From Mesorhizobium sp. (GTDB lineage: Bacteria > Pseudomonadota > Alphaproteobacteria > Rhizobiales > Rhizobiaceae), in assembly GCF_004962245.1 (NCBI RefSeq), contig NZ_SUHQ01000034.1, positions 1-64,000 of the forward strand: a stretch of 64,000 bases of DNA, given 5' to 3'. The notes below the pieces were generated by a model. The model searched no databases. It saw only the letters and a list, made by a program, of their open reading frames with translations, and was not told the DNA's origin. The translations under genes and the position numbers were made by a program. This document shows positions 56,426 to 64,000 of this stretch, in pieces (the first letter of the stretch is position 1; each line of letters begins with the position of its first letter).

Positions 56426-57109
56426 ATGACGCCTGACCTGGTCATTTTCGACTGCGACGGCGTGCTAGTCGATAGCGAGGCGCTGTCGGTCGCGGCGCTG
56501 CTTGGCATGATCGCCCTCGCCGGCGGCACGATCAGCGAGGAGACCGCCTATGAGCATTTCCTCGGCAAGAGCATGAAGAGCGTCCGCGAAATCCTCGGCC
56601 GCGAGTTCGGGCTTGATATCACCGACGAGCATCTGAGCGAGATGCGCGCCGAACTCATGCGCAAATTTCGCGAGGAGCTGAAACCGATCCCCGGCATCGG
56701 GCAGGTTCTGCCGAGGCTTGTCATGCCATGCTGCGTCGCCTCTTCCGGCACGCTGGACCGTATCCGCTATGCGCTCGACATCACCGGTCTGCTCGGACTC
56801 TTGGAGCCGCATCTGTTCAGCGCTGCAATGGTCGAACGGGGCAAGCCGGCGCCCGATCTCTTTCTCCACGCAGCCGCCAAAATGGGAGCTGTCCCGCAAA
56901 ATTGTCTGGTCGTCGAGGACAGCCCGGCTGGCGTCGCGGCGGCGCGGGCGGCGGGTATGCGGGTCCTTGCCTTCACCGGCGGCTCGCATGCCGGCAACCC
57001 GGCATTGAAAGCGCGGCTTGCGTCGAGTGAGCCGGACTTTATATTCGCTGACATGCTGCAATTGCCCGATTTGATTGCAGGCCTGGGAGCGAGAGCAGGA
57101 ACACCTTGA
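56426..57109 (+). CDS. HAD-superfamily sugar phosphatase in the polyol operon
   Basis: A 227-residue HAD protein. Motif I is FDCDGVLVDSEALS near residue 8; motif II region CCVASSGTLDR near residue 103; the lysine is in RGKPAPDLFLHAA and motif IV in VVEDSPAGVAAAR. It resembles GPP/YniC-type phosphatases. It lies 43 bases after mtlK and overlaps the following kinase start (TTGA). It may remove phosphate from a misphosphorylated or inhibitory sugar. Confidence 0.85.
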   Translation: MTPDLVIFDCDGVLVDSEALSVAALLGMIALAGGTISEETAYEHFLGKSMKSVREILGREFGLDITDEHLSEMRAELMRKFREELKPIPGIGQVLPRLVMPCCVASSGTLDRIRYALDITGLLGLLEPHLFSAAMVERGKPAPDLFLHAAAKMGAVPQNCLVVEDSPAGVAAARAAGMRVLAFTGGSHAGNPALKARLASSEPDFIFADMLQLPDLIAGLGARAGTP

Positions 57110-58692
57110 CGAAAAGTTTCGTTTGCGCGGTCGATGTCGGCACCGGGAGCGCCCGTGCGGGCATTCTCGACACCAGAGGCACCTTGCTCGGCCGCGCCGA
57201 GCACCCCATCGTCATGAACCGGCCGAAGGCCGATCACGCCGAGCACGATTCGCGGGATATCTGGTCGGCGGTGTGCGTTGCCGTGCGCACCGCCCGCGAA
57301 AAGGCCGGCGTGGCGGCGGACGACATTGTTGGCATCTCCTTCGATGCCACCTGCTCGCTGGTGGTGCGGGGCAGGGATGGTGACCAGCTCAGCGTGTCGG
57401 TGTCGGGCGAAAGGCGCTGGGACACCATCGTCTGGCTCGATCACCGCGCCATTGCCGAGGCCGATGAATGCACCGAAAGCGGCCATGCCGTGCTCGACTA
57501 TATCGGCGGCGTCATGTCGCCGGAAATGGCGACGCCGAAGCTGATGTGGCTGAGGCGCAACCTGCCGCAGACATGGAATGAAGCCGGCTATCTATTCGAT
57601 CTCACCGACTTCCTGACCTGGAAGGCGACCGGCTCGCTCGCCCGTTCGCAATGCACGCTGACCGCCAAATGGACCTATCTGGCGCATGAGGAAACCGGCT
57701 GGCGGCGCGATTTCTTCGAAACCGTCGGCCTTGGCGACCTTTTCGAGCATGGCAATCTGCCGGAGAAGGCCAGCCCGGTCGGCACCGATATCGGCCGGTT
57801 GAGCGCGCAAGCCGCGGTTGAGCTTGGCCTCACGGAAAAATGCCGGGTCGGCGCCGGTGTCATCGATGCCTATGCCGGCGCGCTTGGTGTGCTCGGCGGT
57901 TTCGCCGGCGACGAGAAGAACATCGGCCGCCATCTGGCGCTGATCGCCGGCACGTCGAGTTGCGTCATGGCGATGTCGCCCGATCCGCAACCTTTTGCCG
58001 GCGTCTGGGGTCCGTATTATGGTGCCGCCCTTCCCAGGCTTTGGCTGTCGGAGGGCGGCCAGTCGGCCACCGGCGCGCTGCTCGATCATATCATCCGCTG
58101 GCACGGCGCCGGCGGCGAGCCGGACGCCGCCATGCACGCCAGGATCGCCCGGCGTGTCGCCGAACTGCGCGCAGTCGAAGGTGAAAATCTTGCCGGAAGG
58201 CTGCATGTACTGCCGGATTTCCATGGTAACCGTTCGCCGCTCGCCGATCCGCATGCCCTCGGCGTCATCAGCGGACTGACGCTGGATTCCTCTTTCGACA
58301 GCCTGTGCAAGCTTTACTGGCGGACCGCCGTCAGCATCGCGCTTGGCGTGCGCCATGTGCTGGAAGCCCTGAACGAGAACGGCTATCTGATCGACACGCT
58401 GCATGTCACCGGCGGCCACACCAAGAACCCGCTGCTGATGGAGCTCTATGCCGACGCCACCGGCTGCACGGTGGTCGAGCCGCTGGCCGACGAGGCAGTG
58501 CTGCTCGGCACCGGCATGGTCGCCGCGACCGCCGCCGGGCTTTTCCCCGACTTGAACGCCGCTTGCGTCGCCATGCAGCAAGGTGGCAGGCAGAGAACGT
58601 CGAATCCGGCTGCTGGCGGCCGGTTCGATCGCGACTACCGGGTGTTCCTCGAGATGCACCGGCAAAGGCAGGTCCTGGACGGGATCACATAG
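57106..58692 (+). CDS. FGGY-family pentulokinase (D-ribulokinase-like)
   Basis: A 528-residue FGGY kinase. The N-terminal phosphate motif is VDVGTGSARAGILDTRG near residue 9; the substrate-contact segment WLDHRAI near residue 110 replaces the xylulokinase WxD pattern, and TWKATGSLARSQCTLTAKW (read in part) fits the ribulokinase branch. The C-terminal ADP-binding HVTGGHTKNPLLMELYAD is near residue 430. TTG 57106 overlaps the HAD stop. It probably phosphorylates D-ribulose or D-xylulose formed by the polyol dehydrogenases. Confidence 0.85.
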   Translation: MTKSFVCAVDVGTGSARAGILDTRGTLLGRAEHPIVMNRPKADHAEHDSRDIWSAVCVAVRTAREKAGVAADDIVGISFDATCSLVVRGRDGDQLSVSVSGERRWDTIVWLDHRAIAEADECTESGHAVLDYIGGVMSPEMATPKLMWLRRNLPQTWNEAGYLFDLTDFLTWKATGSLARSQCTLTAKWTYLAHEETGWRRDFFETVGLGDLFEHGNLPEKASPVGTDIGRLSAQAAVELGLTEKCRVGAGVIDAYAGALGVLGGFAGDEKNIGRHLALIAGTSSCVMAMSPDPQPFAGVWGPYYGAALPRLWLSEGGQSATGALLDHIIRWHGAGGEPDAAMHARIARRVAELRAVEGENLAGRLHVLPDFHGNRSPLADPHALGVISGLTLDSSFDSLCKLYWRTAVSIALGVRHVLEALNENGYLIDTLHVTGGHTKNPLLMELYADATGCTVVEPLADEAVLLGTGMVAATAAGLFPDLNAACVAMQQGGRQRTSNPAAGGRFDRDYRVFLEMHRQRQVLDGIT

Positions 58693-58702
58693 ATCATGCC
58701 CC

Positions 58703-58724
58703 GCCGGTCGGCTTTCGGACCGGC
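58703..58724. terminator. Stem-loop between convergent kinase and UDP-sugar dehydrogenase genes
   Basis: GCCGGTC (58703-58709) pairs with GACCGGC (58718-58724) around an eight-base loop, in the 32-base gap between the two gene ends. It may end transcription from both sides; no long T tract follows. Confidence 0.5.
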
Positions 58725-60074
58725 CTAAGCTTTCACGACGCGGTCGCAGACGATGCCATGGCGTTGCATCGCATTGCGCGTGTCGATGATCAGCCGCGAA
58801 TGGTTTGCGATAAGCCCGTAGTCGATGCCGTCATGGTCGGTAACGATCACAACGGCATCATAGGCGCCGATGGAATCGCGACTGAGCCGGATGCAGTCTT
58901 TTCCAGCCAGCCGCGGGTGCTTGCGCGTCTTCGGGATGCGGGCGACATACGGGTCGTGATAGGCGATGTCGGCCGTGCGCGATTCCAGCAGTTCGATCAG
59001 CTTCAATGCCGGGCTTTCACGAACATCGGAGACATTTTTCTTGTAGGCGACACCGACGATCAGGATAGCCGCCTGGCTCAGAGGCAGGCCCAGCTTCGTA
59101 TCCAGCGCCTCAGTCAGCTTTGACATGACATAATGCGGCATCGACACGTTGATCTCGCCGGCGAGCTCGATGAATTTTGTCGAGACTTCGAACTCGCGCG
59201 ATTTCCAGGTCAGGTAAAATGGATCGATCGGTATGCAGTGGCCACCGAGCCCAGGCCCGGGGTAGAAGGGCATGTAACCGAACGGCTTGGTCTTCGCGGC
59301 CTCGATCACCTCCCAGATGTCGATCCCCATGGCGCCGTAAATGACCTTCAATTCGTTGACCAGGGCGATATTGACCGCTCGGAAAATGTTTTCCGTCAGC
59401 TTCACCACCTCTGCGACCTTGATGCTTGAAACCGGCACAACCTTGTCGACGATCGTGCCGTAGAATTGCGTCACCAGCCTGGCCGCGGCCGGGCCGTCTC
59501 CTGCCACAACCTTCGGAATGGTGGCGGTCTCGAAACCAGTGCTGCCCGGATCTTCCCGCTCAGGCGAGTATCCGAGGAAAAAGTCGCGACCGGATTTGTA
59601 TCCGCTCGCCTCAAGGATCGGCTTCATCACCTCGTCGGTCGTGCCCGGATAAGTCGTGGATTCGAGCACGATCAGTTGATCTTTGCGCAAATGTCCGGCG
59701 ATGGCGCGCGTCGTGGTTTCGACAAAGGAAAGGTCGGGCTCACGCTGCTTGGTGAGCGGCGTCGGAACACAGATCGACAGGACGTCGCATTGCGCGAAGT
59801 CCGCGAAATCAAATGTCGGCCTGAACGCTCCGTCTGCCATCATGGCCTGAAGCGCTTCGTCGGTCACCGCACCGATGTGGGACCGGCCGGTTTTCAGCTT
59901 TTCAACCTTGGCATGATCCGCGTCGAAACCGATGACCTTGAAACCAGCGCGGGCAGTCGCGGCCGCCAGCGGCAGGCCGACATAGCCAAGTCCGACGATG
60001 CCGATCGTGGCCGTACGGGCCTCCAATTTTGAAAGAAGGGTCGCGCCCCGACTGTGATCGACCAGAATGGTCAT
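58725..60074 (-). CDS. Nucleotide-sugar 6-dehydrogenase, WbpA/UDP-HexNAc dehydrogenase-like
   Basis: A 449-residue NAD-dependent enzyme that oxidises C6 of a UDP-sugar to a uronic acid. The Rossmann motif IGIVGLGYVGLPLAAATARAG (read in part) starts near residue 24, SICVPTPLTKQREPD near residue 100, and the catalytic cysteine in GPGLGGHCIPIDPFYL near residue 262. The pattern fits the UDP-GlcNAc/ManNAc dehydrogenase branch more than UDP-glucose dehydrogenase. It is divergent from the epimerase gene across a 450-base AT-rich region. Confidence 0.85.
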   Translation of the reverse strand: MTILVDHSRGATLLSKLEARTATIGIVGLGYVGLPLAAATARAGFKVIGFDADHAKVEKLKTGRSHIGAVTDEALQAMMADGAFRPTFDFADFAQCDVLSICVPTPLTKQREPDLSFVETTTRAIAGHLRKDQLIVLESTTYPGTTDEVMKPILEASGYKSGRDFFLGYSPEREDPGSTGFETATIPKVVAGDGPAAARLVTQFYGTIVDKVVPVSSIKVAEVVKLTENIFRAVNIALVNELKVIYGAMGIDIWEVIEAAKTKPFGYMPFYPGPGLGGHCIPIDPFYLTWKSREFEVSTKFIELAGEINVSMPHYVMSKLTEALDTKLGLPLSQAAILIVGVAYKKNVSDVRESPALKLIELLESRTADIAYHDPYVARIPKTRKHPRLAGKDCIRLSRDSIGAYDAVVIVTDHDGIDYGLIANHSRLIIDTRNAMQRHGIVCDRVVKA

Positions 60075-60524
60075 TTTGCCTCTCCCACCCTAATACAGTC
60101 GAAGGTCTTTCGATGCTGTATTCTGACTTTTTACGAGTCGCGACAGACGATCAGCCAACTTCGCAAGCTGTTCGGCGTCACGCTTCGTGCCTGCAAGGGA
60201 GATCGCAACCTTTGTGCCAATTCAATTCTTGAACGCAGTTTCCTCGGCGCAAAGGCTCAGGAGGTAGGAAAGGACGATTTCGGCTGCGATGGCGACGCTG
60301 CTTTGTCAAGCTCTCAACATGTGCCATTTTCGAACACGTTTGTTGCAAGATGGCTCATATAAACGTCAAGTGTCCAAAAAATACAATAATTACAATGCGA
60401 TAATTAACCACGGTCGTTGACTATATCGTTAACGATTAGTTGCGTTGCCTGTGGAAATGTTCTTCCCATTTGAAAAGCACGCAACGATTGAGCGCGGTCT
60501 CCTTAGTGCTCGGGGCAGGGGTCG
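60075..60524. other. AT-rich divergent regulatory region
   Basis: This 450-base gap lies between the divergent UDP-sugar dehydrogenase and epimerase genes. It is visibly more AT-rich than the flanks, especially 60345-60440, and carries the palindrome at 60425-60436. The frames at 60029-60362 give no protein-like product and are rejected. Both operon promoters should lie here. Confidence 0.6.
60425..60436. promoter_or_regulatory. Candidate operator palindrome in the polysaccharide promoter region
   Basis: ATCGTTAACGAT is a perfect 12-bp palindrome. A TTGACT that could be a -35 element ends a few bases upstream, and a related CAACGATTG half lies at about 60482-60490. It could bind a regulator of the epimerase operon; the factor is unknown. 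Confidence 0.45.
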
Positions 60525-61607
60525 ATGACTCGCATGAATACATACGAAGCCAAAGAGATCAGGTGTCTGGTCGCCGGCGGGGCAGGGTTTTTGGGAACTA
60601 ATCTTGCGCGTCGCCTTCTTGAACAGGGCGTATCTGTGGATTGCGTCGACAATTTCTCGACCGGTCGAAAAGCCAATGTCGCGGACCTTGCCCGATACCC
60701 GAATTTTCGGTTCACGAAGCTCGACATCGCCGATTCCGGTTCCTGCAACCAGCTGCTGCGTCGCCGCTACAGCCACATCTACAATCTGGCCTGCCCGACG
60801 GGCGTTCCCAACATCGCGCTGCTCGGCGAGGAAATGTTGATGACCTCGTCCCTTGGATCGCTGAACCTTCTGAAGGTGGCGCGTCGATCGAACGCCCGGT
60901 ATCTTTTCGCCAGTACGGCGGAAGCGTATGGCGACCCGGAGATATTTCCTCAACCGGAGAGCTATGTCGGAAAGGTTGATCCGGTCGGCCCGCGCAGCCC
61001 CTATGAGGAGGGCAAGCGCTTCGGCGAGGCGCTTACCCGCTTCTGGGGCCGTAAGTACGATGTCGACGTTCGCATCGTGCGCATTTTCAACACCTACGGT
61101 CCTGGAATGTCGCCGGAAGACCAGCGCGTCATTCCGCAGATGTTTTCGCACCTCATCGCCCAGCAGCCGGTGCCGATTTACGGCGACGGCGCGCAAACCC
61201 GCACTTTCCTGCATGTCGACGATCTTGTCGACGGCCTGTTGACGGTGATGGAAAGAGGCGTCAGCGCCGAGGTCTACAACATCGGCGGCGCTGACCAGAT
61301 CACAATTTGCGAACTGTTCGAACTGGTGAGAGCGGTAACAGGACTGAGGGGCAGCGCCGTTTTCGAGGAGCATTTCACAGCAGACCATCACGGCCGCTGG
61401 CCCGACACCGCCAAGATACAGGCGCTAGGCTGGCGCCAGCGGATTTCGCTCGCTGACGGCATCCGCCAGAGCTACCGGAATTTCCTGGCCGCGACTGAAA
61501 CCTGTCATATCGGGATGAATGGCGCCTCCCTCGATCGCCTTCCCTTTGCTGGACATCGCCAGTCTCCCGCCGCCGATCGCCATCGCGCACGACGTGTCTC
61601 GCCATGA
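60525..61607 (+). CDS. NAD-dependent nucleotide-sugar epimerase/decarboxylase (UDP-xylose-synthase-like)
   Basis: A 360-residue extended SDR enzyme. The NAD motif VAGGAGFLGTNLARRL lies near residue 16; the catalytic serine and tyrosine are in ASTAEAYG near residue 130 and SPYEEGKRFGE near residue 163. EEGKRFGE and RIFNTYGPGM are typical of UDP-glucuronate decarboxylases. The C-terminal 40 residues (after about 320) are not family-like and probably extend over the next gene start. ATG start at 60525 or 60534. Its stop overlaps the glycosyltransferase start (ATGA). Confidence 0.83.
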   Translation: MTRMNTYEAKEIRCLVAGGAGFLGTNLARRLLEQGVSVDCVDNFSTGRKANVADLARYPNFRFTKLDIADSGSCNQLLRRRYSHIYNLACPTGVPNIALLGEEMLMTSSLGSLNLLKVARRSNARYLFASTAEAYGDPEIFPQPESYVGKVDPVGPRSPYEEGKRFGEALTRFWGRKYDVDVRIVRIFNTYGPGMSPEDQRVIPQMFSHLIAQQPVPIYGDGAQTRTFLHVDDLVDGLLTVMERGVSAEVYNIGGADQITICELFELVRAVTGLRGSAVFEEHFTADHHGRWPDTAKIQALGWRQRISLADGIRQSYRNFLAATETCHIGMNGASLDRLPFAGHRQSPAADRHRARRVSP

Positions 61608-62875
61608 CGGAGACCGTCGCCGTGAACCTCACGATGATGCTCCTCAGCGCTTCGCTTGGGGTCAACATCGCATTCTGGTGCATGGTCGGCATGATCAGGT
61701 TTATCAGCGAAATCGGCTCGCTCCCGAAAATCGGCGGCCGGTTGGCAATCGGCATCCCCGATGTCGCCGTGGTCATCCCGGCGCACAACGAAGAAATTGC
61801 CCTTCCCAAATGTATAAGGGCGCTGACGGCCGTCATTCCGGCAAGACAGATCTATCTCGCCAGCGATGGATCGCGCGACCGCACCGTCGCCATCGCACGC
61901 GCACATGGCTGCAGGGCGCTCGACATTCAGCCAAATGCAGGCAAGGCCAAAGCGATCGACAAGGCGATCCGCAACTATCGTCTCTGCGATCGCTACAAGG
62001 CGGTACTGATCCAGGACTCGGATTCAGAGATCGACCAGCACTATTTCGAGCACGCATTACCGCTGTTCAACGACCCGAAGGTGGCCGTCGTCGCAGGTCA
62101 CGTCCTGTCGCGCTGGCGTGACCGGCGCGGGCTCGGCATGGACATGCTCTACGCGGCATACCGGACGCGTCTCTACCGGATCCTGCAGACGGCGTTCCAG
62201 TACGGGCAATCGTGGAAATGGGCAAATGTGAGCTATATCGCGCCCGGTTTCGCCAGCATCTATCGTACCAGCGCCTTGCGCCAAATCGACATCACGGCTC
62301 CTGGCCTGGTCATCGAAGATTTCAACATGACCTTCGAGGTTCAGCATAAGCAGCTGGGTCGCGTTGCCTATTCGCCCAAGGCGCGATGCTGGTCGGAGGA
62401 TCCGTTCAGCCTGAGCGACTATCGCAAGCAGGTTCAACGCTGGTATCTCGGATTCTGGCAGACCGTATGGCGCCACGGATTTTGGCCCAGCCGCTTTTGG
62501 CTGTCCCTGGGTGGCCTGCTAGCGGAACTGCTTGTCATTTCCATATTGGCTCTGAGCCTGCCGTTTGCGGCGATCCTTTATCTGATGACCGGTCTCGAGA
62601 TGCCGGCAATCTCGCTCAGTGAACTCGCGATGCGTCCCGTGTCGCCGCTCGATCTGCTGGTCCTGTTTCTCGCCGTCGACTACACGCTCACCATTGTTGT
62701 CGCGATCATCGAATGTCGGCCGAGTTTGCTGGTCTATGGCGTCGCGTTTCCAATGATTCGGCTTCTCGATGCGGCGCTTTTCCTGCGGGCGTTGTTCAAG
62801 TCGTTTTCCGCCAAGTCGGATGGCCGCTGGATCAGTCCGGAACGCCACGCGGCAATCGTTTCCATCGGGAGGTAA
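61604..62875 (+). CDS. Processive family 2 glycosyltransferase (membrane)
   Basis: A 423-residue GT2 protein. An N-terminal helix is near residues 10-30. The catalytic domain has VVIPAHNEEIALPKCI near residue 55, the DxD-type LIQDSDSEID near residue 130, the acceptor-base IEDFNMTFEV near residue 245, and QVQRWYLGFWQ giving QxxRW near residue 285. Two or three C-terminal helices end the protein. QxxRW and multiple helices indicate a polymerising synthase such as the chitin/hyaluronan/PgaC type. It is coupled to the epimerase by a four-base overlap. Confidence 0.85.
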   Translation: MTETVAVNLTMMLLSASLGVNIAFWCMVGMIRFISEIGSLPKIGGRLAIGIPDVAVVIPAHNEEIALPKCIRALTAVIPARQIYLASDGSRDRTVAIARAHGCRALDIQPNAGKAKAIDKAIRNYRLCDRYKAVLIQDSDSEIDQHYFEHALPLFNDPKVAVVAGHVLSRWRDRRGLGMDMLYAAYRTRLYRILQTAFQYGQSWKWANVSYIAPGFASIYRTSALRQIDITAPGLVIEDFNMTFEVQHKQLGRVAYSPKARCWSEDPFSLSDYRKQVQRWYLGFWQTVWRHGFWPSRFWLSLGGLLAELLVISILALSLPFAAILYLMTGLEMPAISLSELAMRPVSPLDLLVLFLAVDYTLTIVVAIIECRPSLLVYGVAFPMIRLLDAALFLRALFKSFSAKSDGRWISPERHAAIVSIGR

Positions 62876-62877
62876 AA

Positions 62878-64000
62878 ATGAACATGACGCGCCGCGCCGC
62901 TCTTCTTGGTGCACTGAGCATGCCGTTGCTGGCGGTCGCAAACAAAGGCCTTTCAAAGGCTGCGGCCAGCGAGCCCTTGCCCAACCCGATCATCGTCACG
63001 ATCAGCGGTGTAGGCGCCAGCGCACAGCCGGGCAGGCTCGCAGCGCTTGTCGCCCCGTTCCTGACCCGCAAGGTGCCGGTCACGCTGACGGTCGCGCCGG
63101 TCGATGCAGCAGGGCAGGCACTGGACTACCATTCGGAACTGTCCCGCTGGCTTCGCCAGGCAATCGCGCTCAATCCGGACGGCATCGAACTTGGCATCCA
63201 CGCCGACACACTCGTGTCCGGAGACCCCTATTTCCAGCTTCGTCAGGGCAGCAACATCCAGGCCGCGTTTTCCCATCTGATCAACGAGTATCAGAGGTAT
63301 CAGTCTCAAGCCGTGATAACGGCTTTGACCCTGACCACCAACTCGCCGCTGCGTTCCCACCAGGACGGTGCCTCCTTGCGTGCCGCCGGCATCCGTTCGG
63401 TCATTCGACTTGCGGGCGGCATCGAGGATACAATCAGGCTACAGTCGGCCGACGGTGGCTACTGGACGACCGAAACCGGCCTGGTCAACACATTTGCGTC
63501 TCCATTGAGCTCGACGAGGCCAGTCGCGGCCGGCGGCGGATTGATGGCGCCGGCGACGCTTGCCTCGAACATCGCCACATTGAGCGCAACCGACAATCCG
63601 ATCATTGTCGACATTCCGTTCGGGGCGCTCACCGGCCTCGGCGAGGGCGATCTTGCCGACTATGGAGCGCAAGTCGCGCAGAACGTGCTTGCTGCTGTCG
63701 CGTCCGGCAGCGTCCGTGCAATTCTCCCGCAAAAGCTCTATGTCCAGAGCAAGGATATGGGCAATCGGCTGATCGTTGTTCGCGTCGACGATTTCAGGGT
63801 TGATCCGGATTGGGACCCGAGCCACATCGCATTCGTTTACGAGCTGATCGAAGCCGGCTATCCCGTCACCGATGGGATTATTCCCGCCCCGCAGGCAGGC
63901 CTGCTGTCCAGGGACGAGGTGAGCAAGGTATATCTGCGCGCCATGTCGGCGGACCGTCGCCACGATATCGCAGCCCATGGCTGGAACCATACGCCGTCGG
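62878..64000 (+). CDS. Polysaccharide-deacetylase-like exported protein, 3' end outside the window
   Basis: At least 374 residues, open at the window end. The N-terminus has a twin-arginine-like signal (MTRRAALLGALSMPLLA). A domain of about 250 residues of unknown family, mostly beta-rich, follows. From about residue 295 a CE4/DUF2334-type fold starts: RLIVVRVDDFRVDPD with a likely metal-binding DD, IEAGYPVTDGI, and HDIAAHGWNHTPS with a metal-binding His. It lies two bases after the glycosyltransferase stop and is expected to remove acetyl groups from the polymer made by it. Confidence 0.72.
   Translation, partial: MNMTRRAALLGALSMPLLAVANKGLSKAAASEPLPNPIIVTISGVGASAQPGRLAALVAPFLTRKVPVTLTVAPVDAAGQALDYHSELSRWLRQAIALNPDGIELGIHADTLVSGDPYFQLRQGSNIQAAFSHLINEYQRYQSQAVITALTLTTNSPLRSHQDGASLRAAGIRSVIRLAGGIEDTIRLQSADGGYWTTETGLVNTFASPLSSTRPVAAGGGLMAPATLASNIATLSATDNPIIVDIPFGALTGLGEGDLADYGAQVAQNVLAAVASGSVRAILPQKLYVQSKDMGNRLIVVRVDDFRVDPDWDPSHIAFVYELIEAGYPVTDGIIPAPQAGLLSRDEVSKVYLRAMSADRRHDIAAHGWNHTPS

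Noticed and set aside
60029..60362. Small plus-strand frames in the divergent polysaccharide region
   Set aside because: They lack ribosome sites and protein-like composition; the region is better read as promoter DNA.

Overview
The window looks like chromosome of a Mesorhizobium-type rhizobium (Alphaproteobacteria, Rhizobiales). This rests on GC-rich codon use, a rhizobial-style urease cluster with its usual extra small genes, an Aap/Bzt-type general amino-acid transporter, an smo/mtlK polyol operon, a NodF/NodE-like acyl carrier protein and ketosynthase pair, and a rhizobial-type intergenic palindrome. No species is claimed; the assignment is from family recognition, not from a search.

Region 1 (about 1-29.1 kb) is a catabolic, accessory-looking block for amino compounds. 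A minus-strand Dpp/Opp-type ABC transporter (fused ATPase, binding protein, two permeases) is followed by a FAD amine oxidase, a decayed IS481-family transposase and a second FAD oxidase. Divergent from it run a paralogous FAD oxidase, a tartrate/isopropylmalate-type dehydrogenase and an Lrp/AsnC regulator. Then come a class III aminotransferase, a type II HAD hydrolase, and a five-gene minus-strand operon (M20 deacylase, D-2-hydroxyacid dehydrogenase, cupin, second tartrate/IPM-type dehydrogenase, succinate-semialdehyde-type dehydrogenase). A GNAT gene and a second operon (LysR, AapJQMP-like transporter, PatB/MalY-type enzyme, Asp/Glu/hydantoin racemase) complete the block. Two transporters, paired oxidases, paired dehydrogenases and a racemase suggest uptake, deacylation, oxidative deamination and carbon-skeleton oxidation of unusual amino compounds; the substrate is unknown.

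Region 2 (29.5-37.1 kb) starts at a tRNA-Arg(CCG) gene. It carries a secreted PAN-domain protein with a ClpP-like domain, a lipoprotein DD-carboxypeptidase, an aldose-epimerase-like protein, a P-loop kinase, a histone-H1-like basic protein, a YghU-type glutathione transferase and the NodE/NodF-like pair.

Region 3 (37.2-45.7 kb) is the urease cluster ureD-ureA-DUF1272-ureJ-ureB-ureC-6TM protein-ureE-ureF-DUF3995-ureG. It is split between ureB and ureC by two opposite-strand genes for small secreted proteins.

Region 4 (45.8-58.7 kb) is for polyol use: a class II aldolase-like protein, a HAD phosphatase, a SorC-type regulator, a DUF1127 protein, a LysR regulator, then smoEFGK, smoS, mtlK, a HAD phosphatase and an FGGY pentulokinase. 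The same two-part operator, with the same 19-bp offset, lies upstream of both the SorC gene and smoE, tying the regulator to the operon.

Region 5 (58.7-64.0 kb) is a surface-polysaccharide locus: a UDP-sugar 6-dehydrogenase, divergent from a UDP-glucuronate-decarboxylase-like epimerase, a processive family 2 glycosyltransferase and a polysaccharide-deacetylase-like protein that runs off the window. This locus and the shared polyol operator are the most promising targets.
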